In this document: piece after piece, positions 17,905-27,041 of the stretch
How the letters are laid out: every line of letters starts with the position of its first letter
Position numbering within the stretch: the stretch's first letter is position 1
From: PHAA01 sp022706565
GTDB taxonomy: Bacteria > Bacillota > Syntrophomonadia > Syntrophomonadales > Syntrophomonadaceae
Direction of reading: 5' to 3'
Assembly: GCA_040769385.1 (NCBI GenBank)
Contig: JAXGLD010000002.1
Coordinates: 633,815-697,814, forward strand
Length of the DNA stretch: 64,000 bases
Made by a program: the position numbers and the translations under genes
Notes under the pieces: model-generated
The model's input: the letters and a program-made list of their open reading frames with translations, nothing else
Told to the model about the DNA's origin: nothing
Databases searched by the model: none

Positions 17905-19080
17905 CTATTTCAGCCCTATCTCTGCATCGGTTAAATAGCAAGCCGGATCCGACTCCCAGAAATCACCGGTTACGGCCTGCGCCCGGGTACGGAAATTACC
18001 ATTACAGATATCCAAGAACTGACATTTGGCGCACCGGCCTTTCAGTAGAGGCTTGCGATCCTTCAAACCGGCAAGAATGGGGTGAGACATGTCCGTCCAA
18101 ATATCACCGAATTTACGTTCCCGGACATTGCCGAAGCTAATATGTTGGGTGAACTGATCTGGGTGGACATAACCAGCCGGGTCGACTGCACCGAAAGCGA
18201 TCCCGGAGCGATTGCCGCCATTCCGACCAATCAGGTCTTTTATGGACTGGGCCTTTTCCGGATTTTCCTTGAGAGCCCGCAGATAGAGGTATACCCCGTC
18301 ACAGTGATTGTCTACGGTCAATACTTCTTTTCTTAGCCCCCGTTTTTCAAAGTCTACGGTACGGCGGATGATCGTTTCCATCGCTTGCCTTGATTCGGCC
18401 GGGCTGACATCCTCCTCAACCATTTGGTTGCCGCGGCCGGAGTATACAAGGTGGTAGAAACATACTCGGTTGATGTTCTCTTCCTCGATAAAATCAAATA
18501 TGTTGTCCAGTTCAGCTAAATTATGACTGTTGATGGTGAAACGCAGGCCGACCCTTTGATTCACAACCACACAATTCTGGATGCCCTGCATAGCCGCCTC
18601 GAAAGCCCCGGACCGACCCCGGAATTTGTCATTTACCTCCCGCAGACCGTCCAGTGAAATCCCTACGTAGCCCACCCCGATATCCTTTATCCGCTGGGCT
18701 ACCGCTCTGGTGATAAGGGTACCGTTGGTAGACAAGGTAGGACGAATGCCCTTGTCGCGGGCATATTCTGCCAATTCGAAGAAGTCCGGGCGGATCAGAG
18801 GTTCGCCGCCTGAGAACAGCAAGACCGGCACGTTGAATTCGGCCAGGTCATCGATGAAAGACTTGGCTTCTTCGGTACTTAACTCTCCCTCATACTTCCT
18901 GGCATCTGAATCCATGTAGCAATGGACGCATTTTAAATTGCAGGTTCGGGTGGAATTCCATACCACCACCGGTCCCATGCCAGCGGCTGCACCATGGACC
19001 GCTCCCCTGGAGTCAGTGCTGTATCGCAATGAATCGCCAAAGTATTCCTCATTAAAAAGCAATTTGGTTAAGCTGATCAT
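17905..19080 (-). CDS. ahbC: Radical SAM/SPASM-like protein of the AhbC/NirJ1 family
   Basis: 391 residues from the ATG at 19080, which has AAAGGAG seven bases upstream; a longer frame to 19110 is rejected. The radical SAM cluster motif CNLKCVHCY lies at about 48-56, followed by FSGGEPL. The C-terminal auxiliary cluster region reads CAKCQFLDICNGN...DPACYL. The opening MISLTKLLF..FGDSLRY, HGAAAGMGPVVVWN and the closing ACYLTDAEIG are characteristic of AhbC/NirJ1, which removes acetate groups from didecarboxysiroheme in the siroheme-dependent heme route. No other ahb, hem or nir gene is in the window, so its role here rests on family similarity; an orphan peptide maturase is a less likely alternative. 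Confidence 0.8.
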   Translation of the reverse strand: MISLTKLLFNEEYFGDSLRYSTDSRGAVHGAAAGMGPVVVWNSTRTCNLKCVHCYMDSDARKYEGELSTEEAKSFIDDLAEFNVPVLLFSGGEPLIRPDFFELAEYARDKGIRPTLSTNGTLITRAVAQRIKDIGVGYVGISLDGLREVNDKFRGRSGAFEAAMQGIQNCVVVNQRVGLRFTINSHNLAELDNIFDFIEEENINRVCFYHLVYSGRGNQMVEEDVSPAESRQAMETIIRRTVDFEKRGLRKEVLTVDNHCDGVYLYLRALKENPEKAQSIKDLIGRNGGNRSGIAFGAVDPAGYVHPDQFTQHISFGNVRERKFGDIWTDMSHPILAGLKDRKPLLKGRCAKCQFLDICNGNFRTRAQAVTGDFWESDPACYLTDAEIGLK

Positions 19081-19438
19081 CTGTTTACTCCTTTTTGTCC
19101 TGTTTATCACTCAAACACATTTGCAGACCGAACATACCCGCTCATACATATATGATAGCTTTACTGCCTCATTAGGCGCATCTACCCTAAACCTGTCCGC
19201 ATTCAAATTATATCATCTTATAGCTCATCTCTCAGAGAAAATAAAATCCAAATCTGTGCGGCTGATCCGGTCAAGCCCGCACAATAATTGGGGCTGTGCT
19301 TAGCCAGGATCTGGTAAGTAATTCTTGATGGCGCAGTTGTAAAAATATGTGGCATACAAATCGTATGGTTTAGCTTATTATTAATATAGACCTAGTCCCT
19401 GAACACACAACCAACAACTGAAGTGAGGAGGCAAGAGG
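19081..19438. other. Divergent intergenic region
   Basis: About 360 A/T-rich bases between the divergent radical SAM and C_GCAxxG genes, holding both promoters presumably. A G/C-richer patch CAAGCCCGCACAATAATTGGGGCTGTGC near 19273 could fold weakly. No riboswitch core or gene was recognised. Confidence 0.4.
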
Positions 19439-19984
19439 ATGAGTGAAAGTGCATTGGCTGTTCCCAAGGAAGAAATGAAGGAAAAAGTCATGGCCCTAGC
19501 CAAGGAGAACTTCAAAAAAGGTCCCAATTGTGCCGAATCTGTGTTCATGGCCTTGAAGGAGGCCGGACTGATCGATTTTCCCCCTGAGACCGTTGCTCTG
19601 GCAACCGGTTTTGGCGGCGGTATCGGACTGAGTGGAGGAGTATGTGGTGCTCTGGTAGCTGCCGTTATGGGCGTCGGAGCAGTGCATGGACGACAACAGC
19701 CGACCCAGGGGGAGATGAAAGACATCATCGATAAACTGTATGGAAATCCCGGTCTGTATCGGTTTTTTAACCAAATTCCTCATGAGTTCGAAGAGAAATT
19801 CGGCTCCACCCAGTGCTGCGAGCTCAATAAGGATTATCCCAACGATTGGTATAATAAAGACCGCTTACGGGCTTGCATGAAGTATGTGACCGAAGCGGCC
19901 GGTATGGCAGTCGATTATATTTATCAAGGCAAAGAAGAGGGATACGGTCAACCCTTCGGTAAAAACATGGCCGGCAAGGTCTGA
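19439..19984 (+). CDS. C_GCAxxG_C_C family redox-type protein
   Basis: 181 residues. The family signature is clear: NCAESVF at about 29-35, GFGGGIGLSGGVCGALVAAVMGVGAVHG at about 60-87, and later cysteines in STQCCELN and LRACMKYV. Members of this family are short, Cys-rich and frequent in strict anaerobes; a redox or metal-centre role is presumed, not shown. GTGAGGAGG precedes the ATG. The gene is followed by its own terminator, so it is a single transcription unit. Confidence 0.85.
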   Translation: MSESALAVPKEEMKEKVMALAKENFKKGPNCAESVFMALKEAGLIDFPPETVALATGFGGGIGLSGGVCGALVAAVMGVGAVHGRQQPTQGEMKDIIDKLYGNPGLYRFFNQIPHEFEEKFGSTQCCELNKDYPNDWYNKDRLRACMKYVTEAAGMAVDYIYQGKEEGYGQPFGKNMAGKV

Positions 19985-19998
19985 TTGTCGTATATCCT

Positions 19999-20035
19999 AA
20001 CTTCCACTCCGGTTACCCGGGGTGGAAGTTTTCGT
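19999..20035 (+). terminator. Rho-independent terminator after the C_GCAxxG gene
   Basis: AACTTCCACTCC pairs with GGGTGGAAGTT across a GGTTACCC-type loop, followed by TTCGTTTTCT. It begins 15 bases after the stop. Confidence 0.7.
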
Positions 20036-20162
20036 TTTCTGGAGGTGTATTTGACCACTGATGAACAATAGCATTTAGTTCTTGCTGATCATACGGTAAA
20101 ACTTCATCGTCTAGTTTTATTTTGGCGGTAATTAGGCATCCTAAGTCCAGGAGGCGATATAC

Positions 20163-20441
20163 GTGGACAAATCTGATCCCGGACCAAAGCATCAGTTTCG
20201 TTTCAACACCCCGGACGATTTGCTGTCCTTTCTGACTAGTAACCGGGATTCCGAATTCAGCTTCCGTGCGGTTCCGATTGCCGGCGCCCCGGAAATGTTT
20301 TACTACCACAATGATAAGGTGGTGCGGGAACCCGATGGCAAGTCCTTCACCAGCATGGATGAATTCACCTGCTATGTATTTCAATGTGACGCAGAGGGCT
20401 ATGCCCGCACTGAACATGTAGATTTGGAGATTATCAATTGA
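20163..20441 (+). CDS. 92-residue hypothetical protein upstream of pflB
   Basis: GTG start preceded by CAGGAGGCG. The product has the patterns HQFRFNTPDDLLSFLTSNRDSEF, MFYYHNDKVV and EFTCYVFQCDAEGY. It is hydrophilic with two Cys close to the end and no signal peptide. No family recognised. It ends 39 bases before pflB on the same strand with no terminator between, so it is probably co-transcribed with the pyruvate formate-lyase genes. A small accessory or regulatory protein is possible, but nothing visible shows it. Confidence 0.6.
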   Translation: MDKSDPGPKHQFRFNTPDDLLSFLTSNRDSEFSFRAVPIAGAPEMFYYHNDKVVREPDGKSFTSMDEFTCYVFQCDAEGYARTEHVDLEIIN

Positions 20442-20480
20442 GTGTGAATCCGAAATAACAACGAAATCGGGGTGAGACCT

Positions 20481-22706
20481 ATGGAAGCTTGGACCACATT
20501 TATCCCCGGGCCATGGATGGACGAGATCAATGTCCGGGATTTTATCCAAAAGAACTACACTCCTTATTACGGCGACTCTATGTTCCTGGCTCCTCCCACC
20601 GATGACACCTACCGTCTCTGGGAAGAGTGCCGAGACTTACTGCGCCGCGAACGCCACGCCGGGGGGGTATTAAGGGTGGATCCGGATACACCGATCAACA
20701 TAACCAGCCACCGGCCTGGTTACATCAACCGTCACCTGGAGAAGGTAGTGGGCTTGCAAACCGACGAACCACTGAAACGCGGTATCAATGTATTCGGCGG
20801 ATTGAATACCACTATCAAAGCCTGTGAGGCTTATGGCTATGAACTGGACTCGCGCGTCAAAAACACCTTCACCACTTACCGTCGCACCCACAACGAAGGG
20901 GTTTTCGCGGTCTACACCCCGGAAATCAGGACTGCTCGGCGAGTGGGTATTATTACCGGTTTGCCGGACTCCTATGGGCGAGGCAGAATAATCGGCGATT
21001 ACCGCCGGGTAGCTCTATACGGCGTCGATCGGTTGATACAGGAGAAGGAAGCAGACCTGCTCGAGCTTAATCACGCGATGCGCATCGAAATCCTCCAACT
21101 GCGGGAAGAAATATTCGATCAAATCCAAGCCTTGCGGGAACTCAAGCAAATGGCGCAAACCTATGGATTCGATATATCCGCACCGGCAGCCAACGCCCGT
21201 GAAGCTGTGCAATGGCTCTATTTCGGCTATCTAGCCGCTGTCAAGGAACAAAATGGAGCTGCCATGAGTCTGGGCCGCACGTCCACCTTCCTGGATATCT
21301 ATATAAACCGGGATTTGCATAACGGGGTCCTTAACGAAATCGAAGCCCAGGAATTGATCGACCACCTGGTGATGAAATTACGATTCGTCAGGCACCTGCG
21401 GACCCCGGAGTATAATAGCCTCTTTGCCGGCGATCCTAACTGGGTCACGGAAGCAATTGGCGGGATCGGCATGGATGGTCGTCCCCTGGTCACTAAGAAC
21501 AGTTTCCGATTCATTCATACCCTGGAGAATCTGGGTCCGGCGCCGGAGCCAAATCTGACAGTACTCTGGTCCAAGCACCTGCCGCCCGATTTTATCAATT
21601 ATTGTGCCGCTATTTCGATAAAGACCAGTGCCCTCCAATATGAGAACGACGATTTGATGCGGCCTTACTTCGGCGATGATTACGGTATCGCCTGTTGTGT
21701 ATCGGCCATGCGCATGGGCAAGGATATGCAGTTCTTCGGGGCCCGCTGTAATCTGGCCAAGTTGCTCCTGTATGCCCTCAACGGGGGGCGGGACGAAATT
21801 ACCGGCGATCAGGTAGGGCCCAAGATGGCCCCATACGATGACCAATTCCTTGATTATGATGATGTGATGCACCGCTTTAAGGTACAGATGGACTGGTTGG
21901 CTTCACTGTATGTCAACGCCATGAATGCCATCCACTACATGCATGACCGCTACGCTTACGAGCGGTTGCAAATGGCTTTGCACGACAGTGAGGTGAGACG
22001 TTTCATGGCTTTTGGTATCGCCGGTTTGTCGGTAGTAGCCGATTCCCTCAGCGCTATTCGTTATGCCCGGGTCAAGCCTATGAAAGACGAGCGGGGCATT
22101 ATCAGCGACTTCAAAGTCGAGGGCACATACCCCAAATATGGCAACGATGATGACCGGGTGGACAGTCTGGCGGCCGAGGTGGTCAAGGCTTTCATCAGCA
22201 GACTGCGCAAGCATCCTACCTACAGGAATGCGGAGCCGACTCTTTCGGTGCTTACCATAACTTCCAACGTGGTTTACGGCAAGCATACCGGTACCACCCC
22301 GGATGGGCGTAAAAAAGGTGAACCCTTGGCTCCGGGCGCCAATCCCCTGCACGGCCGGGAGGAAAATGGGGCGGTTGCCGCCTGCAACTCGGTAGCCAAG
22401 ATACCATATGAATATGCCCGAGATGGTATATCCTACACTTTTTCCGTGGCGCCCTCAGCACTGGGGACCACCAGTACCGAACAGGTCAACAATCTGGCGG
22501 CGCTGCTGGCAGGTTTTTTCACGCAAGGAGGTCAGCATATCAACATCAATGCCGTTAGCCTGGCCACGCTGAAAGAGGCCATGGAACACCCGGAAAAGTA
22601 TCCCGACCTGACTATCCGGGTATCAGGTTACGCCGTGCATTTCATCAAACTGAGCCGGGAACAACAGGAAGAGATAATCATGCGTACCTTCTATAAGAGT
22701 ATTTAA
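20481..22706 (+). CDS. pflB: Pyruvate formate-lyase (glycyl-radical enzyme)
   Basis: 741 residues from the ATG at 20481, with ATCGGGGTGAG as ribosome binding site; a GTG nine bases earlier overlaps that site and is less likely. The pair of adjacent catalytic cysteines is present as IACCVSAM (C405-C406), which separates true pyruvate formate-lyases from diol dehydratases and other glycyl-radical enzymes. The radical glycine is in IRVSGYAV (G716). The enzyme cleaves pyruvate with CoA to acetyl-CoA and formate. pflA follows after two bases. The radical makes the enzyme oxygen-sensitive, in keeping with an anaerobe. Confidence 0.95.
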   Translation: MEAWTTFIPGPWMDEINVRDFIQKNYTPYYGDSMFLAPPTDDTYRLWEECRDLLRRERHAGGVLRVDPDTPINITSHRPGYINRHLEKVVGLQTDEPLKRGINVFGGLNTTIKACEAYGYELDSRVKNTFTTYRRTHNEGVFAVYTPEIRTARRVGIITGLPDSYGRGRIIGDYRRVALYGVDRLIQEKEADLLELNHAMRIEILQLREEIFDQIQALRELKQMAQTYGFDISAPAANAREAVQWLYFGYLAAVKEQNGAAMSLGRTSTFLDIYINRDLHNGVLNEIEAQELIDHLVMKLRFVRHLRTPEYNSLFAGDPNWVTEAIGGIGMDGRPLVTKNSFRFIHTLENLGPAPEPNLTVLWSKHLPPDFINYCAAISIKTSALQYENDDLMRPYFGDDYGIACCVSAMRMGKDMQFFGARCNLAKLLLYALNGGRDEITGDQVGPKMAPYDDQFLDYDDVMHRFKVQMDWLASLYVNAMNAIHYMHDRYAYERLQMALHDSEVRRFMAFGIAGLSVVADSLSAIRYARVKPMKDERGIISDFKVEGTYPKYGNDDDRVDSLAAEVVKAFISRLRKHPTYRNAEPTLSVLTITSNVVYGKHTGTTPDGRKKGEPLAPGANPLHGREENGAVAACNSVAKIPYEYARDGISYTFSVAPSALGTTSTEQVNNLAALLAGFFTQGGQHININAVSLATLKEAMEHPEKYPDLTIRVSGYAVHFIKLSREQQEEIIMRTFYKSI

Positions 22707-22708
22707 CC

Positions 22709-23452
22709 ATGTTGGGCCGGGTTCATTCCATCGATACCTTCAGCACCCTTGACGGCCCTGGGATCAGGACGGTAGTCTTCCTGCAGGGCTGCCATCTTCG
22801 TTGCCGTTACTGCCAGAATCCCGACACCTGGAATTATGACTCCCCGACCGCCCGGGTGTATACGCCGGAAGAGATAATGGCCATCGTCAAGCGCAGTCAA
22901 CCATATTTCTCATTTTCAGGGGGAGGCTTGACCTTTTCAGGTGGTGAACCTCTGTTGCAGCATAGATTTGTCCGTGAAGTATTTAAGCACTGCCAGCGGG
23001 AAAGCATTCACACCGCAGTGGATACCTCGCTATATGTGAGCGAAATTTCGCTAATGGATATCCTCCCCTACACCCGACTGGTCTTGGCGGATATCAAACA
23101 AATGGATCCAGAAAAGAGCATCGCCTTGGTGGGAGCCAGCAACCGCCGTAACCTTGAAAACCTACGACTTGTCGATGCCAATGAAGTGGAGATTTGGATC
23201 AGGTATGTGCTGATTCCCGGTTACACCGACCATGAGGATGATCTGGCCCAGATGGCCCAATTCATTAGAGGATTGAAGAACGTGACCCGAATTGACCTCC
23301 TTCCCTACCATACCCTCGGCCAACACAAATGGCAGATGCTGGGGATCGATTATGAACTAGGTCCGGTCCAACCACCCCAACCCCATCGTTTGATCCAATT
23401 AAAACGATATTTACAGGAAAAAAGCGGCAAGAGCGTCCATATTCCCTCCTGA
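22709..23452 (+). CDS. pflA: Pyruvate formate-lyase activating enzyme (radical SAM)
   Basis: 247 residues. The radical SAM cluster motif CHLRCRYC uses Cys28, Cys32 and Cys35, followed by the family blocks FSGGGLTFSGGEPLLQ and DTSLY. It has no extra ferredoxin domain, so it is the short PFL-activase type that generates the glycyl radical on PflB from S-adenosylmethionine. The ATG lies two bases after the pflB stop, indicating coupled translation. The C-terminal LLPYHTLGQHKWQMLG block is also typical. Confidence 0.95.
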   Translation: MLGRVHSIDTFSTLDGPGIRTVVFLQGCHLRCRYCQNPDTWNYDSPTARVYTPEEIMAIVKRSQPYFSFSGGGLTFSGGEPLLQHRFVREVFKHCQRESIHTAVDTSLYVSEISLMDILPYTRLVLADIKQMDPEKSIALVGASNRRNLENLRLVDANEVEIWIRYVLIPGYTDHEDDLAQMAQFIRGLKNVTRIDLLPYHTLGQHKWQMLGIDYELGPVQPPQPHRLIQLKRYLQEKSGKSVHIPS

Positions 23453-23595
23453 TTCCCCCATGTTTCCCGTTAGATTTTATCTTGTCTAATACAACTTAAG
23501 AATTCTTCCCCTGGAAATCCCAGGCGTGTGCCGAGGTACCATCGTCAGGTTTCTTTCATATGATACATTGACTATTTCATATGGGAGGAATTGAT

Positions 23596-24906
23596 TTGTT
23601 CGGGTTATCAATGGTCAATATGGTACGCCGCCATCCCCACAAAATAGATAAAGCACTTAGGAACGCAATGGTGGACATGTATCAGCCTTTCCGACGGGTA
23701 CCCTGTTTTTTACACGCTCCTCTGGAGAGCCTGCTCAAGAGAACTAAGAAATATGCAGTCATAATAGAATTCGATGACGATCAAAAGAGTTTTAACGGCC
23801 ATGTTAATGCCGCCCGTACTATCATCGGCAAGCAGCCCCGCTCCCAGATAAAACACCACTATCCCAGCATTCACAGCTGCTCGGCGACCCTGACCCCGGC
23901 GGCGTTGGAGAAGCTTCTGGAAGCCAATCCTGGCATTAAAAAGATTCATTCCGACCGGGAGATGCGAGCGCTGCTGGACGTAGCCCGACCTTCCGTAAAT
24001 GCTGACTTGCCGACCATACAAAACGTCACCGGTAAAGGGGTGACCATTGCCATCGTCGATACCGGAATATATCCGCATAAAGATTTGGCCGGACGCATCA
24101 AGGGTTTCCAGGATCTAACCGGTTCCAAAAATTCCCCCTATGACGATAACGGGCACGGAACCCATTGTGCGGGGGATGCAGCCGGTGATGGCGCGGCCTC
24201 AAATGGTAAATACAAGGGGCTGGCTCCCAAATCCGAGGTGGTTGGAGTCAAGGTTCTAAACAAAACAGGATCGGGATCTTTGTCCAATGTCATGGCTGGA
24301 GTGCAATGGTGTATTGACAATCAGAAACGGTATGATATCGATATAATGAGTATGTCGCTGGGGGGGCAGGCTGTCGGTCCAACCACTGAAGACCCTATGG
24401 TTAGAATCGTAGAAAAAGCCTGGGATAAGGGAATAGTAGTTCTGGTAGCCGCCGGCAACGAAGGCCCAGATGCACATACTATATCGAGCCCCGGCATAAG
24501 TCCCAAAGTAATCACCGTTGGGGCCATGGATGATAAAAACACCTATTCACGCCGTGATGACCAGGTCGCTCCATTTTCCAGCAGGGGACCTACCATCGAC
24601 GGCGTGAGTAAACCGGACATTTTAGCCCCCGGAGTCAACATTGTTTCCCTGAGGTCGCCCAATTCCTATTTGGATAAGCGGCTAAAAGAGAGCCGTGTCG
24701 GTACCGAATATCTAGCCATGTCCGGCACCTCCATGGCCACTCCCATCTGCGCCGGGATGGCCGCCCTAATATTGGAGACCCACCCGGAGTTAAGCCCTGA
24801 TCAGGTCAAAGAGCGGCTCTTGAACACGGCAGAAGATTGGAAACTGCCGGCAGACACGCAGGGTAAAGGATACGGCGACGCCGAGAAGGCGGTCACCATG
24901 CCATAA
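23596..24906 (+). CDS. aprX: AprX-like intracellular subtilase (S8 peptidase)
   Basis: 436 residues. The catalytic triad is visible: Asp155 in AIVDTGIYPH, His187 in NGHGTHCAGD and Ser379 in SGTSMATPICAG. The oxyanion region AAGNEGPD is present. I place the start at TTG 23596: GGGAGGA lies six bases upstream, and the resulting N-terminus (FGLSMVNMVRRHPHK) matches the known start of AprX proteins (FGYSMVQMVRANAHK-like). The ATG at 23581 would overlap the ribosome binding site. There is no signal peptide, so it is an intracellular protease. It is monocistronic. Confidence 0.9.
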   Translation: MFGLSMVNMVRRHPHKIDKALRNAMVDMYQPFRRVPCFLHAPLESLLKRTKKYAVIIEFDDDQKSFNGHVNAARTIIGKQPRSQIKHHYPSIHSCSATLTPAALEKLLEANPGIKKIHSDREMRALLDVARPSVNADLPTIQNVTGKGVTIAIVDTGIYPHKDLAGRIKGFQDLTGSKNSPYDDNGHGTHCAGDAAGDGAASNGKYKGLAPKSEVVGVKVLNKTGSGSLSNVMAGVQWCIDNQKRYDIDIMSMSLGGQAVGPTTEDPMVRIVEKAWDKGIVVLVAAGNEGPDAHTISSPGISPKVITVGAMDDKNTYSRRDDQVAPFSSRGPTIDGVSKPDILAPGVNIVSLRSPNSYLDKRLKESRVGTEYLAMSGTSMATPICAGMAALILETHPELSPDQVKERLLNTAEDWKLPADTQGKGYGDAEKAVTMP

Positions 24907-24951
24907 CAACCCATCAAATAAGCGTTTATTTAGGTGGTAACTGCTGCAAAA

Positions 24952-24992
24952 ATCGCAGGTTAGACTCGAAGTAATCCAAGTCAACCTGCGAT
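24952..24992. terminator. Long hairpin between convergent genes
   Basis: ATCGCAGGTT-A-GACT pairs with AGTC-AACCTGCGAT around a loop of about 13 bases. There is no clear T run, so it is a weak intrinsic terminator or a structured intergenic element between aprX and the MaoC gene. Confidence 0.45.
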
Positions 24993-25060
24993 ACAAGCGT
25001 CTATTCAACTATAAAAACATTTCCCTGGAAGAATGACGTTACTACAGTCGAGGCAGTTGT

Positions 25061-25516
25061 CTATTCCTTCTTTTGAACCATCATGGTAGTCTCGTATTCG
25101 ATCACCTGCTGCCCATTCTGGTTGAAAGCCTTATTTCTGTAGACGAATAAATTCATCTTGGGGTTCTTGGTGGGGCGGAAATCGATAACCTCACCCTCGG
25201 AACTCAGGGTATCGCCAAACATCACCGGAGCGGTGAGTTTCATATTGTTTACCCCCACATAAGCATAGATCTCGTAGCCTACATCGGCCAGCATGTATGC
25301 AATATTGTCGGCATTATGGAGCAGGCCATCGGCGACCGTGAAGATTAACGGACCGGCCAGCGAGCGCTCTTTGAACCAGGTCGTCTTACCATATTCCGAA
25401 TTGCTGTGGATGGCCATATTGAACCAGTTGAGTTGATGCAGCATGGAAAAGTCCCCCACATCGAGGGTCCGGCTGACCCGGCCAGGAATTTTGGTACCCA
25501 CTGCTAAACTACCCAT
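25061..25516 (-). CDS. MaoC-like hydratase
   Basis: 151 residues with the hot-dog fold of MaoC/R-specific enoyl-CoA hydratases: VGDFSMLHQLNWFNMAIHSNSEYGKTTWFKERSLAGPLIFTVADGLLHN at about 21-69 and PVMFGDTLSSEGEVIDFRPTKNP further on. The classic catalytic D-x4-H spacing is not obvious, as in MaoC-like thioester-binding members that act in CoA metabolism. It follows the acyl-CoA dehydrogenase by 86 bases on the same strand, so both probably act on one acyl-CoA pathway. Confidence 0.75.
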   Translation of the reverse strand: MGSLAVGTKIPGRVSRTLDVGDFSMLHQLNWFNMAIHSNSEYGKTTWFKERSLAGPLIFTVADGLLHNADNIAYMLADVGYEIYAYVGVNNMKLTAPVMFGDTLSSEGEVIDFRPTKNPKMNLFVYRNKAFNQNGQQVIEYETTMMVQKKE

Positions 25517-25602
25517 TATCCGACTCCTCCTTTTTATCGCGTATTTATCTTCATAATCCCCCTGGGGATAATGACCGTTTACTAATACCCGGTTTTAACA
25601 AC

Positions 25603-26742
25603 CTAGCGGAGTGCCGCGCCTGCAATAATCATACGTTGGGCTTCGGATGTGCCTTCACCGATCTCGGTGATCTTAGCGTCACGATAGAGTCTTTCAGCTT
25701 TGGATCCCTTGATATATCCATAGCCACCTTGAATCTGAACCGCTTTGGAAGTGTGCTTGACCGCACATTCAGAACAAAACAGCTTGGCCTTGGAAGCGGC
25801 CAGGCTGAAAGGCTGACCCTGATCTTTCACCCAGGCGGCATATAAATACAGGAAACGAGCTGCATCGATATCAGTTGACATATCAGCGATAAACCACTGA
25901 ATGGCCTGTTGGCTGCTGATCGGTTTCTTGAACTGGACCCGGGCTTTTGAATAGCGGACCGACTCGTCCAGGCAAGCCTGGGCTATGCCGGTGGTCATGG
26001 CTGCCATACCGATACGGCCGGCGTCAAGGGCGCTCATCGCGATTTTAAAGCCTTCCCCTTCCTTGCCAAGCAGGCAATCGGCCGGCACGACACAGTCTTT
26101 GAACAATACTTCCGAGGTCTGGGATGCTCGGATGCCCATCTTCTCAAAATGCTCGCCCAGAACTAGACCTGGGGTGCCTTTGGGAATAAGGAAGGCACTC
26201 ATGCCCTTAGGACCGGCGTCTTTATTTGTATAGGCAAAAGCAACGAATACATCGGCCATGATAGCATTGGTGATAAAGGTCTTGGCTCCGTTAAGGATAT
26301 AGGCATCGCCTTCCTTGAAAGCCGTAGTGGTCGCTGCGCTCACATCTGTACCAGCCCCGGGCTCGGTCAGCGTAAACGCTCCCACATATTTTCCGGAGGC
26401 CAAACCCGGCAGCCACTTTTTCTTCTGTTCTTCGTTGGCGAAGGTGATGATAGGATGTCCGACCAAACCATAGCTATATCCATGCAGAAATCCGGTGGCC
26501 GGGCAGGCGCGGGCAATTTCCTCCGTGACCAGCATGGAGGTGACGAAACTTTGTCCCCCTCCTCCGTATTCGGAAGGATACGAGATACCCATCATGCCAA
26601 GTTCCCCTAGTTTGGCGAAAACCTCATAGGGGTAAAGGCTTTTTTCATCCAGTTCCCCGGCGATGGGTTCTATGTACTCCAAAGCAAACTCTCGGGCACT
26701 GGCCCTTATCAACTCCTGTTCTTCCGATAGCTTGAAATCCAT
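25603..26742 (-). CDS. Acyl-CoA dehydrogenase
   Basis: 379 residues from the ATG at 26742 (AGAGGT upstream); a GTG two codons earlier is less likely. N-terminal helical domain MDFKLSEEQELIRASAREF, FAD-binding blocks FTLTEPGAGTDVS and MGIRASQTSEVLF, and the C-terminal helix with the catalytic base Glu363 in TEIGEGTSEAQRMI. It resembles the short-chain butyryl-CoA dehydrogenase group. No electron-transfer flavoprotein genes are adjacent, so its acceptor is encoded elsewhere. With the MaoC gene downstream it points to acyl-CoA oxidation or reduction in a syntrophic or fermentative setting. Confidence 0.93.
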   Translation of the reverse strand: MDFKLSEEQELIRASAREFALEYIEPIAGELDEKSLYPYEVFAKLGELGMMGISYPSEYGGGGQSFVTSMLVTEEIARACPATGFLHGYSYGLVGHPIITFANEEQKKKWLPGLASGKYVGAFTLTEPGAGTDVSAATTTAFKEGDAYILNGAKTFITNAIMADVFVAFAYTNKDAGPKGMSAFLIPKGTPGLVLGEHFEKMGIRASQTSEVLFKDCVVPADCLLGKEGEGFKIAMSALDAGRIGMAAMTTGIAQACLDESVRYSKARVQFKKPISSQQAIQWFIADMSTDIDAARFLYLYAAWVKDQGQPFSLAASKAKLFCSECAVKHTSKAVQIQGGYGYIKGSKAERLYRDAKITEIGEGTSEAQRMIIAGAALR

Positions 26743-26985
26743 ACACACACCTCTTTCTTTTTCAATCTGAAAACCCCAACATTACCTTTCCATGGATAAA
26801 ACTCGGGCAGAGGTAAAACTATCGACCAATCTCAGTCTACCATGCTATTTGTTGCTTATCTACTTCAAAATTCACACATTTTTCTTGATGTGAATAACCA
26901 ATAAGTACCAATGCGGATTGGCTAACATACAATGGTGCTAAAACTAGGATTTACAGTGGCAATCCGGCAAGGGATCCAACGACAA

Positions 26986-27015
26986 AGGACCCGTTAGGGT
27001 CCTCGTAGTCGTCTT
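26986..27015 (-). terminator. Hairpin downstream of the PilZ gene
   Basis: AGGACCC-GTTA-GGGTCCT (26986-27003) lies 40 bases past the PilZ stop; on the minus strand it is preceded by a stem extension AAGACGAC and lacks a strong T run. Plausible weak terminator. Confidence 0.5.
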
Positions 27016-27041
27016 TTGTAGTTATAAGGCGGGAGCGGAAC

